From Streptomyces sp. A1277 (lineage in GTDB: Bacteria; Actinomycetota; Actinomycetes; Streptomycetales; Streptomycetaceae), in assembly GCF_004795015.1 (NCBI RefSeq), contig NZ_SSBI01000040.1, forward strand, positions 1 to 64,000: a DNA stretch of 64,000 bases. The letters run 5' to 3'. Below the pieces are notes generated by a model. It saw only the letters and a list, made by a program, of their open reading frames with translations, was not told the DNA's origin and made no database searches. A program made the translations under genes and the position numbers. Positions 9,154 to 17,239 of this stretch are shown in pieces (positions within the stretch are counted from its first letter, which is position 1; every line of letters begins with the position of its first letter).

Positions 9154-10079
9154 TTGTGGTCGCCTCCGAACTTGCTCAGGCGCAGATAGACGATCGAGCA
9201 GAAGAGGAGGATCACGAAGGCGACGGTGGTGAGCGCGGAGGCGTAGCCGAAGTCGTGGCCCTCGATGCCGGTGTTGGCGACGTAGAGCGGCAGGGTGGTG
9301 GTCTCGCCGGCCGGTCCGCCGCCGGTGAGCGTGTAGAGGAGGTCGACGTTGTTGAACTCCCAGACGCCGCGCAGCAGCGTGGACAGGATGATCGCGTCGC
9401 GCAGGTGGGGCAGGGTGATGTGGAAGAACTGCCGCATCCGTCCGGCGCCGTCCACTGAGGCCGCCTCGTACAGCTCCTTGGAGACGGACTGGAGGTCGGC
9501 GAGGATGAGGATGGCGAAGAACGGGACGCCGCGCCACAGTTCGGCGACGGTCGCGGCCCAGAAGACCGTGCCGGTGTCGGAGAGCACGGAGGTGCCGTAG
9601 TCGCCGATCCCGGCGTCCGCGAGGTAGCGGCTGAAGCCCGTCGAGGAGTTGTAGAGCAGGATCCAGATGGTGCTGGTCAGCACGCCGGAGACGGCCCACG
9701 GCGAGAAGACCATGGCGCGGGAGATGCCCCGGCCGATGAAGCTCTGGTTGACGATGAGGGCCAGTGCGAGCCCCAGGGTGAGCTGGAGCGCGACCTGCAC
9801 GACGACCCACTGGGCGCTGAAGCCGAGCGTCGTCCAGAACTGGTCGTCCTCGGTGAAGATCCGGGTGAAGTTGTCGAGGCCCGCGAAGCCGTTCCGCCAG
9901 GGCTTGGTGACGTTGTAGTTCTGCAGGCTGTAGTAGAAGACGCTGACCACCGGGTAGGCGATGAAGCCGAGCATCAGCAGCCCCGCGGGGGCGATCAGCA
10001 GATACGGCAGCCGGCGGGGGCTCGCGGAGCGGCGCCTGGGCACCTTGGGCGGTGTGGCCGCGGCGGAGGCTTGGGCCAT
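9150..10079 (-). CDS. carbohydrate ABC transporter permease (MalF/UgpA type)
   Basis: A 309-residue membrane protein and the first gene of the transport and catabolic chain. The start ATG 10079 has GGAG eleven bases upstream. About six membrane segments are seen, beginning LPYLLIAPAGLLMLGFIAYPVV. The EAA motif is ELYEAASVDGAGRMRQFFHITLP, near residues 195-215. The run GGGPAGETTTLPLY near 250 is typical for MalF-like sugar permeases. The promoter region in front of it (10080-10216) has two clean palindromes that look like repressor sites. Confidence 0.9.
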   Translation of the reverse strand: MAQASAAATPPKVPRRRSASPRRLPYLLIAPAGLLMLGFIAYPVVSVFYYSLQNYNVTKPWRNGFAGLDNFTRIFTEDDQFWTTLGFSAQWVVVQVALQLTLGLALALIVNQSFIGRGISRAMVFSPWAVSGVLTSTIWILLYNSSTGFSRYLADAGIGDYGTSVLSDTGTVFWAATVAELWRGVPFFAILILADLQSVSKELYEAASVDGAGRMRQFFHITLPHLRDAIILSTLLRGVWEFNNVDLLYTLTGGGPAGETTTLPLYVANTGIEGHDFGYASALTTVAFVILLFCSIVYLRLSKFGGDHK

Positions 10080-10149
10080 GACACGTCTCCGTTCTCTCTG
10101 TACGGGGGGTGCGGATGGTGCGGGGTGGTGCCGGCGGTGTGTGTAGTGC

Positions 10150-10161
10150 GCAAGCGCTTGC
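10150..10161. promoter_or_regulatory. candidate LacI-family operator
   Basis: GCAAGCGCTTGC is a perfect 12-bp palindrome with the AAnCGnTT core typical of LacI-family sites. It lies 71 bases upstream of the first permease start. No LacI-family regulator is in the window, so the regulator would be encoded elsewhere. Confidence 0.5.
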
Positions 10162-10168
10162 CGCATGG

Positions 10169-10186
10169 TGTTCGGTATGCCGAACA
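10169..10186. promoter_or_regulatory. inverted repeat in the permease promoter region
   Basis: TGTTCGGTATGCCGAACA has perfect 7-bp arms, TGTTCGG and CCGAACA, around TATG. It lies 7 bases upstream (relative to the permease gene) of the LacI-like palindrome. The shape resembles IclR- or GntR-type operators, but the protein is not known. Confidence 0.45.
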
Positions 10187-10216
10187 AGGCGGGCGCTGGA
10201 ATTCCGGTGGGGCCGT

Positions 10217-11950
10217 TCAGCCGGCGTACGGGTCGGGCACTTCTCCCGGCCGGGCCAGGAAGGCGAAGTCGCAGCCGGTGTCGGCCTGGGTGATCTGGTC
10301 CTGGTAGAGCGCGCCGTAGCCGCGCTCGTACCGCTGGGGCGGCGCGGTCCACTCGGCCCGGCGCCGGGCCAGCTCCTCGTCCGACACGCCGAGGTCCAGC
10401 CGCCGCGCCGCGACGTCCAGGGTGATGAGGTCACCGGTGCGGACGAGCGCGAGGGGCCCGCCGACGTAGGACTCGGGCGCGATGTGCAGCACGCACGCCC
10501 CGTAGCTGGTACCGCTCATCCGGGCGTCGGAGATCCGCACCATGTCCCGTACGCCCTGCTTCAGCAGGTAGTCGGGGATCGGCAGCATGCCGTACTCGGG
10601 CATGCCCGGGCCGCCCTTGGGTCCGGCGTTGCGGAGCACCAGCACGTGGTCGGGGGTCAGGGCGAGCGCCGGGTCGTTGATGGTGCGCTGCATCTCCTTG
10701 TAGTCGTCGAAGACGACCGCGGGACCGGTGTGGCGCAGCAGGTGCGGTTCGGCGGCGATGTGCTTGATGACCGCGCCGTCCGGGCAGAGGTTGCCGCGCA
10801 GCACCGCCACCCCGCCCTCGTCGGCCAGCGGGTGGTCGCGCTCCCGTATGACGTCGTCGTTGTGCACGAGCGCCCCGGCGAGCTGTTCGCGCAGGGTGTC
10901 GTGGGCGACGGTGGGCCGGTCCAGGTGCAGGACGTCGGTGAGCCGGGCGAGGAAGCCGGGCAGCCCGCCGGCGAAGTGGAAGTCCTCCATGAGGTACTTC
11001 CCGCCGGGCCGGAGGTTGGCGAGCACGGGGACGGTACGGGCGATGCGGTCGAAGTCGTCCAGGGTGAGCTTGGTCCCGGAACGCCCGGCCATCGCGATGA
11101 GGTGGATGACGGCGTTGGTGGAGCCGCCGAGCGCGAGGACGGTGGCGACGGCGTCCTCGTACGCATCCGCCGTGAGGATGTCCGACAGCTTCCGCTGCCG
11201 CCACACCAGTTCGACGATACGGAGCCCGGACCGCGCGGCCATCCGGTCGTGGCCGGAGTCGACGGCCGGGATGGAGGAGGCGCCGGGGACGGTGACGCCG
11301 AGCGCTTCGGCGGCGGCGGTGAGGGTGGAGGCGGTGCCCATGGTCATGCAGTGGCCGGGCGAGCGGGCGAGGCCGTTCTCCAGTTCGCCCATCTCGCAGT
11401 CGCCGATGAGTCCGGCGCGCTTGTCGTCCCAGTACTTCCACATGTCGGTGCCGGAGCCGAGGACTTCGTTGCGCCAGTGCCCCGGCAGCATCGGCCCGGC
11501 CGGTACGAAGACGGTCGGCAGGTCGACCGATGCGGCGCCCATCAGCAGCGCCGGGGTCGACTTGTCGCAGCCGCCGAGCAGCACCGCGCCGTCGACCGGG
11601 TAGGAGCGCAGCAGCTCCTCGGTCTCCATCGCCAGCATGTTGCGGTAGAGCATCGGGGTCGGCTTCTGGAACGTCTCCGAGAGCGTGGAGACCGGGAATT
11701 CGAGCGGGAAGCCGCCCGCCTGCCAGACCCCGCGCTTGACGGCCTGCGCGCGGTCGCGCAGGTGGACGTGGCAGGGGTTGATGTCGGACCAGGTGTTGAG
11801 GATCGCGACGACCGGCTTGCCGAGGTGCTCCTCGGGGAGGTAGCCGAGCTGGCGGGTGCGGGCGCGGTGGCTGAAGGAGCGCAGCCCGTCGGTGCCGTAC
11901 CACTGGTGGCTGCGCAGCTCCTCGGGGGCGATGCGGCGGTCGGCGGTCAT
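10217..11950 (-). CDS. IlvD/Edd family sugar-acid dehydratase
   Basis: A 577-residue enzyme of the dihydroxy-acid dehydratase/phosphogluconate dehydratase family. Length and motifs fit the sugar-acid (arabinonate, xylonate or related) branch better than the IlvD amino-acid enzyme. ILNTWSDINPCHVHLRDRA (Cys near residue 55), GGCDKSTPALLMG (Cys near 125) and IGDCEMGELENG (Cys near 195) are the Fe-S cluster and metal regions. RISDARMSGTSYGACVLHIAPES near 480 is the C-terminal family signature with the active Ser. The start ATG 11950 overlaps the stop of the DHDPS-like gene, so the two are coupled. In this context it probably dehydrates L-arabinonate or another aldonate or aldarate derived from pectin to a 2-keto-3-deoxy acid. 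Confidence 0.85.
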   Translation of the reverse strand: MTADRRIAPEELRSHQWYGTDGLRSFSHRARTRQLGYLPEEHLGKPVVAILNTWSDINPCHVHLRDRAQAVKRGVWQAGGFPLEFPVSTLSETFQKPTPMLYRNMLAMETEELLRSYPVDGAVLLGGCDKSTPALLMGAASVDLPTVFVPAGPMLPGHWRNEVLGSGTDMWKYWDDKRAGLIGDCEMGELENGLARSPGHCMTMGTASTLTAAAEALGVTVPGASSIPAVDSGHDRMAARSGLRIVELVWRQRKLSDILTADAYEDAVATVLALGGSTNAVIHLIAMAGRSGTKLTLDDFDRIARTVPVLANLRPGGKYLMEDFHFAGGLPGFLARLTDVLHLDRPTVAHDTLREQLAGALVHNDDVIRERDHPLADEGGVAVLRGNLCPDGAVIKHIAAEPHLLRHTGPAVVFDDYKEMQRTINDPALALTPDHVLVLRNAGPKGGPGMPEYGMLPIPDYLLKQGVRDMVRISDARMSGTSYGACVLHIAPESYVGGPLALVRTGDLITLDVAARRLDLGVSDEELARRRAEWTAPPQRYERGYGALYQDQITQADTGCDFAFLARPGEVPDPYAG

Positions 11951-12849
11951 ATGGACCACCCGGCGATCTGGTCGGCGACCTCGGCGCGCTGTGCCTCGGG
12001 CAGCTCCCGGCTGGGCGGGCGCACCGCGCGGTCGCACAGCCCGAGGGCGGCCAGGGCCTCCTTGATGACGGTGACGTTGTTGGCGGACTGCCGGTCGGCG
12101 CGCAGCTCCTCGAAGCGGCGGATCTGCTCCCAGACCTTCATGGCGGCCGGGTGGTCACCGGCCCGCAGCGCCTCCAGCATGGCCAGCGAGACGCCGGGCG
12201 CGACGTTGACGAGCCCGGAGGTGAATCCGGTGGCCCCGGCGGAGAAGTAGGACGGCGCGTACAGCTCGGCGAGCCCGGCGACCCAGGTGAACCGCTCCAG
12301 ACCCGCGTCCCGGGCGAACGCGGCGAACCGGGCGGCGTCCGGGACGGCGTACTTGACGCCGATGACGTTGGGGCAGCTGTCGGCGAGGGCCGCGAGGCAG
12401 GCGCCGTCGAGGTGCGGGTTGCGGATGTAGGGGACGACGCCGAGTCCGGGGACGGCCCCGGCGATGGCCCGGTGGTAGTCGACCCAGCCGTCCTGCGAGA
12501 CGTACGGGTGGACGGGCTGGTGCACCATCACCATCTCGGCGCCCGCGTCCCGGGCGTGCTCGGCGGCGGCGACGGCGGTCGGCACGTCGTGCCCGACGCC
12601 GACCAGGACCGCGGCCCGGCCGCCGGCCTCCTCGATGGTCAGCTCCGTGACGGTGCGCCGCTCCTCGGGGGTGAGCGCGTAGAACTCCCCGGTGTTGCCG
12701 TTCGGGGTGACGATGCGCACGCCGCCGTCGAGCAGCCTGTGCAGCAGGGCGCGGTGCGCCGCCGTGTCGATGGTCCCGTCCCCGGCGAACGGGGTGACCG
12801 GGATCGCCACGACATCTGCGAGGGCCGCCTTCAGCGGTGTGAGGTCCAT
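11947..12849 (-). CDS. dihydrodipicolinate synthase family protein (2-keto-3-deoxy sugar acid dehydratase/aldolase-like)
   Basis: A 300-residue class I aldolase-fold (DHDPS) enzyme. The start chosen is ATG 12849 because GAAAGG lies nine bases before it; a GTG at 12882 overlapping the regulator stop is the alternative. Landmarks are NGNTGEFYALTPEER (the GTTGE-like motif, residues 48-62), VVPYIRNPH near 137 (active-site Tyr) and NVIGVKYAVPD near 160 (Schiff-base Lys). The NGNTGEFYAL form and the lack of the DapA dipicolinate pattern point to keto-deoxy sugar acid chemistry. With the coupled IlvD-type dehydratase, it likely handles the 2-keto-3-deoxy acid formed by that enzyme, either as a dehydratase or by aldol cleavage. 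Confidence 0.82.
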   Translation of the reverse strand: MDLTPLKAALADVVAIPVTPFAGDGTIDTAAHRALLHRLLDGGVRIVTPNGNTGEFYALTPEERRTVTELTIEEAGGRAAVLVGVGHDVPTAVAAAEHARDAGAEMVMVHQPVHPYVSQDGWVDYHRAIAGAVPGLGVVPYIRNPHLDGACLAALADSCPNVIGVKYAVPDAARFAAFARDAGLERFTWVAGLAELYAPSYFSAGATGFTSGLVNVAPGVSLAMLEALRAGDHPAAMKVWEQIRRFEELRADRQSANNVTVIKEALAALGLCDRAVRPPSRELPEAQRAEVADQIAGWSI

Positions 12850-12878
12850 GCGGACTGGCCTTTCGTCGGTGTGCGGGG

Positions 12879-13535
12879 TCACGCCGCGTCGCCCCCGTCC
12901 TCGTCGTCGGGGAAGGCGCGGCGGACGAACGACGCGATGTGGTCGTGCAGAGCCCCGGCCGCCGCGTCCGCGTCGTCGGCGAGCGCGAGCCGCAGGATCT
13001 CCCGGTGCTCGGCCGCCTCCCGCTCCCAGGACGGGATGGCCGACCAGGCGACGGTCGACACGAGCGCGGCCTGGTCGCGGACCTCGTCCAGCATCCGCGC
13101 CAGCAACGGGTTGCCGCAGGGCAGGTAGAGCGCCCGGTGGAAGTCCCGGTTGGCGAGCGAGCGGTCGGCCTTGTCGCCCGCCGAGTCCGCCCGCTCCAGG
13201 GCCTCCTGCGCCGCGTCGAGCGACGCCTTGCGGGTGATGGAGCGGCGCAGCGCCTCGGGTTCGAGCAGCAGCCGTACGTCGTACACCTCCCGGGCCATGG
13301 CCGCGTCGACCAGCCGCACGGTGGCGCCCTTGTACTGGCTCATGACGACGAGCCCGGTGCCGGCGAGCGTCTTCAGCGCCTCACGGACGGGGGTCTTGGA
13401 GACCCCGAACTGTGCGGCGAGCTCCGTCTCCACGAGCGCCTGCCCGGGCCTCAGTTGCGCCGTGAGGATCGCGTGCTTGATCGCCTCCAGCACGTACTGG
13501 GTGCGGGACGGAATCGGGGTGGGCGCAAAGGTCAT
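12879..13535 (-). CDS. GntR family (FadR/FCD) transcriptional regulator
   Basis: A 218-residue DNA-binding regulator. The N-terminal winged HTH covers residues 8-72 (GQALVETELAAQFGVSKTPVREALKTLAGTGLV is the classic GntR core). The C-terminal all-alpha FCD ligand domain has REVYDVRLLLEPEALR, then NRDFHRALY near 125 and EHREILRLAL near 180, where FCD proteins bind a metal and a sugar-acid ligand. The start ATG 13535 puts the HTH at the usual distance; longer versions run into the promoter. It heads the regulator, DHDPS-like and dehydratase operon. A promoter with two palindromes lies in front, suggesting autoregulation and probably control of the uronate genes. Confidence 0.88.
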   Translation of the reverse strand: MTFAPTPIPSRTQYVLEAIKHAILTAQLRPGQALVETELAAQFGVSKTPVREALKTLAGTGLVVMSQYKGATVRLVDAAMAREVYDVRLLLEPEALRRSITRKASLDAAQEALERADSAGDKADRSLANRDFHRALYLPCGNPLLARMLDEVRDQAALVSTVAWSAIPSWEREAAEHREILRLALADDADAAAGALHDHIASFVRRAFPDDEDGGDAA

Positions 13536-13569
13536 GGGTGAAGGGCTCTCACATCTCGCGTATCGCGTC

Positions 13570-13592
13570 TCATATATGACGTACGAAGTACG
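13570..13592. promoter_or_regulatory. candidate autoregulatory operator of the GntR gene
   Basis: Two adjoining palindromes, TCATATATGA (13570-13579) and CGTACGAAGTACG (13580-13592, arms CGTAC/GTACG around GAA). They lie just downstream of the predicted -10 of the GntR promoter. The first resembles the core of the motifs at 17162-17177 and 17474-17489. Confidence 0.5.
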
Positions 13593-13600
13593 ACGCGATG

Positions 13601-13630
13601 AAGCTAGAGGCGCCACGAATGTTTCGTCAA
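13601..13630 (-). promoter_or_regulatory. promoter of the GntR operon
   Basis: On the minus strand, TTGACG (13630-13625), an 18-base spacer and TAGCTT (13606-13601). This is a good vegetative-type promoter, with the start expected near 13594 and the GTG/ATG-rich leader behind it. Confidence 0.6.
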
Positions 13631-13791
13631 CGCTTCTGGCAAAAGAACTTCGCGGGACCGGGACATGTGCCGTACACGGATTCCGCGCCCGCGCCCGCGA
13701 GTTCACCGGCGTACGGCATCCGCCCGATGCCTCGCGGGGGCCTCAGCCGCCAGCCTGACTGCGTAACGGACGTGCAGGTCAGGAAGGTTCG

Positions 13792-15009
13792 GTGGGCACC
13801 ATGGCGGCGGGGCGGGTACTGAGGGACAGGACGGCAGGGCTGTTCCTGGCGGCGGTCGTCGTGTCCGGATTCGGCAGTTCGGCGATGACTCTGGCGGCCG
13901 GGATCTGGGTCAAGTCGCTGACCGGCTCGGACGGTCTGGCCGCGCTGGCCCTGTTCGCCGTCTGGCTGCCGGTCCTGTTCGGCCCGCTGCTCGGCGCACT
14001 GGCCGACCGCCTCCCGCGCAAGCCGCTCCTCGTGGGCGCCAACATCACCATGGCCGCCCTCCTGACCACCCTGACGGCGGTGGACTCGGCGGGCCGGGTC
14101 TGGCTGCTGTACGCGGTCCTGGTGCTGTACGGCTGCGGCTCGGTGCTGATGGACTCCGCGGAATCGGCCCTGGTCGCGGGGGCCGTCGCACCCGCCCTGC
14201 TGGGGGACTTCAACGGCCTGCGGATGATGGCCAACGAGGGCATGAAGCTGGTGGCCCCGCTGACCGGCGCCGGTCTCTACGCCCGCTTCGGCGGCGGCGC
14301 GGTGGCCCTCCTGGACGCGGTCTCCTTCGCCCTGGCCGCCGGCCTCTACGGCCTGCTGCGGGTACGCCGGACGGCCGCCGCGCCCCACGGCCGGGGCGGC
14401 TGGAGTGCCGGACTGCGGCAGCTGTGGGGCTCGCCGGTGCTGCGCCCCCTCGTCCTCGCCGCCTCGGCCACGATGCTGTGCGCGGGGTTCAACGGGGCGA
14501 CGCTGTATGCCGTCGTGGACGGCACGCTCGGCCACTCCCCCGCGTACGCGGGGGTGCTCTCCGTCGCGCAGGGGCTCGGGTCGGTCACGATCGGGCTGCT
14601 GGCGGGGCCGCTGCTGCGCCGGCTGCCGGAGCGGGTGTTCGCGGCGGCGGGGATCGCGGTGTTCGGCGTCGCGGTGGGGCTGCGGGCCGTGCCGTCCGAC
14701 GCGGTGGCGCTCACCGCCTGTGCCCTGATCGGGGCCGGTCTGCCGTGCGTGCTGGTCGCCGCGCTGACCGCGGTGCAGCGGGAGACGCCGGACGCGGTGC
14801 TGGGCCGCACGGCCGCGAGCGCGGACACGCTGATGATGTCGCCCAACGCGGTGGCGCTGGGGCTCGGCGCGGGGCTGGTCGCGCGGATGGACATGCCGGT
14901 GCTGCTGCCGCTGGTGGGCGCGGTGGCCCTGCTGACGGCGGCGCTCCTGCTCACGGGCCGGCGGGAACCACTGGCCCCCGCCGGCCCGCACGTGTCAGCC
15001 GAGGCGTGA
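13792..15009 (+). CDS. MFS transporter
   Basis: A 405-residue membrane protein with about 12 predicted membrane segments, related to the drug-exporter side of the major facilitator superfamily. The loop GPLLGALADRLPRKPLLVG near residue 70 is the MFS motif A between segments 2 and 3. A second-half counterpart GPLLRRLPERVFAAAG lies near 268. Two starts are possible: GTG 13792, four bases after AGGAAGG, or ATG 13801, thirteen bases after it. The gene is divergent from the GntR regulator and convergent with the uronate operon. The substrate is not evident; it may be unrelated to pectin use. Confidence 0.82.
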   Translation: MGTMAAGRVLRDRTAGLFLAAVVVSGFGSSAMTLAAGIWVKSLTGSDGLAALALFAVWLPVLFGPLLGALADRLPRKPLLVGANITMAALLTTLTAVDSAGRVWLLYAVLVLYGCGSVLMDSAESALVAGAVAPALLGDFNGLRMMANEGMKLVAPLTGAGLYARFGGGAVALLDAVSFALAAGLYGLLRVRRTAAAPHGRGGWSAGLRQLWGSPVLRPLVLAASATMLCAGFNGATLYAVVDGTLGHSPAYAGVLSVAQGLGSVTIGLLAGPLLRRLPERVFAAAGIAVFGVAVGLRAVPSDAVALTACALIGAGLPCVLVAALTAVQRETPDAVLGRTAASADTLMMSPNAVALGLGAGLVARMDMPVLLPLVGAVALLTAALLLTGRREPLAPAGPHVSAEA

Positions 15010-16170
15010 GAGCGCCCCGGCGACGGCTGCCAGATCGGGGTCCGGGGCCAGCCCCGCGTGATACAGCCGCAGTTGGTTCGCCCCGAGCGAGGCCGCGTGG
15101 GCGGCGTCCCGCTCCAGCGTGTCCGGGCTGCCGCCCATCCCCCGCACCACGGTGAGGTTGGCCGCGAAGACCCCCTGCGCACCGGTGAACGGCCCGAGCA
15201 CGGCCTCCCGGACCGCGTCCGCCCCCGTGCAGGGCAGCACCACTCCGTCCGCCACGGACAGGATGTGCCCGGGCTCGACGCCCACGTTCGCCCCGCACCG
15301 GTACGGGGACGGGTCGGCGTGCAGCAGCACCTGGAACCCGGGCGCCGCGGCCGCCCGCACCGCCCCGGCCACCGCCGCCTGAAGCCCCCGGGCCACCTGG
15401 GACCGCCACCGCAGGGTGGCCTCCGCGCGGTCCGCGCCGAGCAGCTTGCGCACCGCGTCCCACCCGGCGCCCGCCGCCCCCGCCCCGGCCCAGACCGGCT
15501 CCAGCGCACCCCGCACGGCCGCGCCGAGCTGCTCGGCGTCCAGCCCCTGCCCGGCGTAACCGGCCCGGCAGGCGGAGCAGAAGCACAACGACATCAGATA
15601 CTGCGCCGCGTCGCCCAGCCCCACTCCCCCCACCTTGTCGTGGGCGTGCAGATGGGCGAAGCCGTACCAGCCGCAGGACTCCAGCTCGGTGCCCCGGGCC
15701 CCGTCCCGTACCGCGGCCTCCGCCGCCAGGTCCACCAGATACGCCCGGACCTCCGGCTGCGCGATGCAAGGTGCCCACGGGTAGAGGTCCCCGTAGGCAT
15801 TGACCACGGACGTGCGCGGGTGTTCCGCGCCCAGCCGGGAGTTGTGCGCGAGCACCACCCAGCTGTGCACCTCCAGACCGGCACCGGCCAGCGCGTCCGC
15901 GGCCTCGGCGAAGGGGTCGTCCGAGGCGACCCACGCCTGTTCGTACGGGCGCAGCGCCCGCCCCGCCCACCGCTCGGCGTCCGGCGGATAGAGCACCGCC
16001 GCGTGTTCGGCCGTCACGATGCGACGGGCCGGGTGGCGCGGGGTCAGCGCCCGGGTCGAGTGGTAGGCGGAGGCGAGCGTCACCTGCTGGACGCCGAGGT
16101 CCGCGATGCGGGCGGGGGCGTCGGGGTCCCCCACGACGTCCCACGGATAGAGGAAGACGGAGGTCTTCAC
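14995..16170 (-). CDS. conserved hypothetical protein, probable TIM-barrel enzyme in the uronate operon
   Basis: A 391-residue alanine-rich protein. GTG 16170 overlaps the stop of the KdgD-like gene (GTGA), so they are translated together. No signal peptide is seen. The opening TSVFLYPWDVVGDPD, the repeated strand/helix pattern, AEHAAVLYPPD, HSWVVLAHNSRLG and LMSLCFCSACRAGY recall putative glycosyl hydrolase-like barrels, where a C-x-C-x2-C segment is common. I cannot name the family. The stop overlaps the 3' end of the MFS gene by 15 bases on the opposite strand. Its position, coupled to KdgD and divergent from uronate dehydrogenase, suggests a step in uronic acid or oligogalacturonide metabolism, but nothing in the sequence proves it. 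Confidence 0.7.
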   Translation of the reverse strand: MKTSVFLYPWDVVGDPDAPARIADLGVQQVTLASAYHSTRALTPRHPARRIVTAEHAAVLYPPDAERWAGRALRPYEQAWVASDDPFAEAADALAGAGLEVHSWVVLAHNSRLGAEHPRTSVVNAYGDLYPWAPCIAQPEVRAYLVDLAAEAAVRDGARGTELESCGWYGFAHLHAHDKVGGVGLGDAAQYLMSLCFCSACRAGYAGQGLDAEQLGAAVRGALEPVWAGAGAAGAGWDAVRKLLGADRAEATLRWRSQVARGLQAAVAGAVRAAAAPGFQVLLHADPSPYRCGANVGVEPGHILSVADGVVLPCTGADAVREAVLGPFTGAQGVFAANLTVVRGMGGSPDTLERDAAHAASLGANQLRLYHAGLAPDPDLAAVAGALSRLG

Positions 16171-17126
16171 CCGCGCCCTCCGGCCCCGTGCCGCTCCAGC
16201 AGCGCGCGGCCGCTCGCGATGATCTCCGTCAGCTCCTCGATGTGCGCGGCCGGCGGCTCGGTGAGCGGGCTGCGCACCTCCCCGACGTCCAGCCCCTGGA
16301 GCCGGACCGCCGCCTTGACCAGCGATACGGCGTAGCCGCGCCCCTTGGCCCGCAGCTCGACGAGCGGCCGGTAGAAGGTGTCGAGCAGTGCGTTGACCAG
16401 TCCGTCGTCGCCGGAGTCCAGGGCCCGGTAGAAGGCCAGGGCGATGTCCGGTGCGAAGGCGAAGACGGCGGACGAATAGAGCGTGACGCCGATGCCGCGG
16501 TAGGCGAGGCCGGTGAGCTCCGCGGTGGGCAGCCCGTTGAAGTACAGGAAGTCCTGCCCCGGCAGCCCGGTCCGGACCGCGCTGACGATGCGCTGCATCA
16601 GGTCCAGGTCGCCGTAGCCGTCCTTGAGCCCGATGATCCCCGGCGTCCGCGCCAGCGCGACGACCGTCTCCGGCGCGAAGACGGCGTTGTCGCGCTGGTA
16701 CACGATCGTCTCCAGCCGCGTGGCGGCGGCCAGCGCCGTGTAGTGCGCCAGCAGCCCCGCCTGGTCCGCCTGCACCAGGTACGGCGGCATCGCGAGCAGC
16801 CCGTCCGCGCCGGCCTCCTCGGCGAGCTGCGCGAACCGGACCGCCAGCGCGGTGCCGTATCCGGCTCCCGCCACGACCGGCACCTGCCCCGCGGTCTCCT
16901 CCACCGCGGCGGCGACGACGAGCCGGAACTCCTCCGGTGTCAGCGCGTGGAACTCCCCCGTACCGCAGCACGCGAACACCGCCGCCGCGCCGGCGTCTAC
17001 GCCCCGGCGGACGTGCGCCCGGAAGACGTCCACGTCCACGGAACCGTCCGCGCGGTAGGCGGTGACGGGGAAGAAGAGCGGCCCGGCTACGGCGGTGAGC
17101 CGGGCGGCAAGCGGGTCTGAGGTCAC
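16167..17126 (-). CDS. 5-dehydro-4-deoxyglucarate dehydratase (KdgD-like)
   Basis: A 319-residue DHDPS-fold enzyme, expected to convert 5-keto-4-deoxy-glucarate to 2-ketoglutarate semialdehyde with loss of CO2 and water. The family-specific opening is GPLFFPVTAYRADGSVDVDVFRAHV. CCGTGEFHALTPEEF near residue 53 is the GTTGE motif, TIVYQRDNAVF near 145 holds the active Tyr, and GIIGLKDGYGDLDL near 168 holds the Schiff-base Lys. The LKDGxGDxD form is characteristic of KdgD. GTG 17126 has GGGAG seven bases upstream; ATG 17150 is the alternative. With the divergent uronate dehydrogenase it supports an oxidative galacturonate route. The intermediate aldarate dehydratase is not certain in this window. 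Confidence 0.88.
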   Translation of the reverse strand: MTSDPLAARLTAVAGPLFFPVTAYRADGSVDVDVFRAHVRRGVDAGAAAVFACCGTGEFHALTPEEFRLVVAAAVEETAGQVPVVAGAGYGTALAVRFAQLAEEAGADGLLAMPPYLVQADQAGLLAHYTALAAATRLETIVYQRDNAVFAPETVVALARTPGIIGLKDGYGDLDLMQRIVSAVRTGLPGQDFLYFNGLPTAELTGLAYRGIGVTLYSSAVFAFAPDIALAFYRALDSGDDGLVNALLDTFYRPLVELRAKGRGYAVSLVKAAVRLQGLDVGEVRSPLTEPPAAHIEELTEIIASGRALLERHGAGGRG

Positions 17127-17161
17127 GGGCGCTCCCTGGGGCGTGCGCATCTCTGATTGAC

Positions 17162-17177
17162 GTCCACACATATGAAC
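17162..17177. promoter_or_regulatory. candidate operator of the kdgD-like promoter
   Basis: GTCCACACATATGAAC lies 7 bases downstream of the predicted -10 box, over the transcription start. An almost identical copy (two differences) occupies the same place in the divergent uronate dehydrogenase promoter at 17474-17489. Confidence 0.6.
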
Positions 17178-17184
17178 GATGCCT

Positions 17185-17213
17185 AAGCTAGGGCCCTCCG
17201 GGCGCGGGGTCAA
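17185..17213 (-). promoter_or_regulatory. promoter of the kdgD-like operon
   Basis: On the minus strand, TTGACC (17213-17208), a 17-base spacer and TAGCTT (17190-17185). The -10 is identical to that of the GntR operon. Confidence 0.65.
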
Positions 17214-17239
17214 GACGACGCCGCCCCTTCCCCGGGCGC

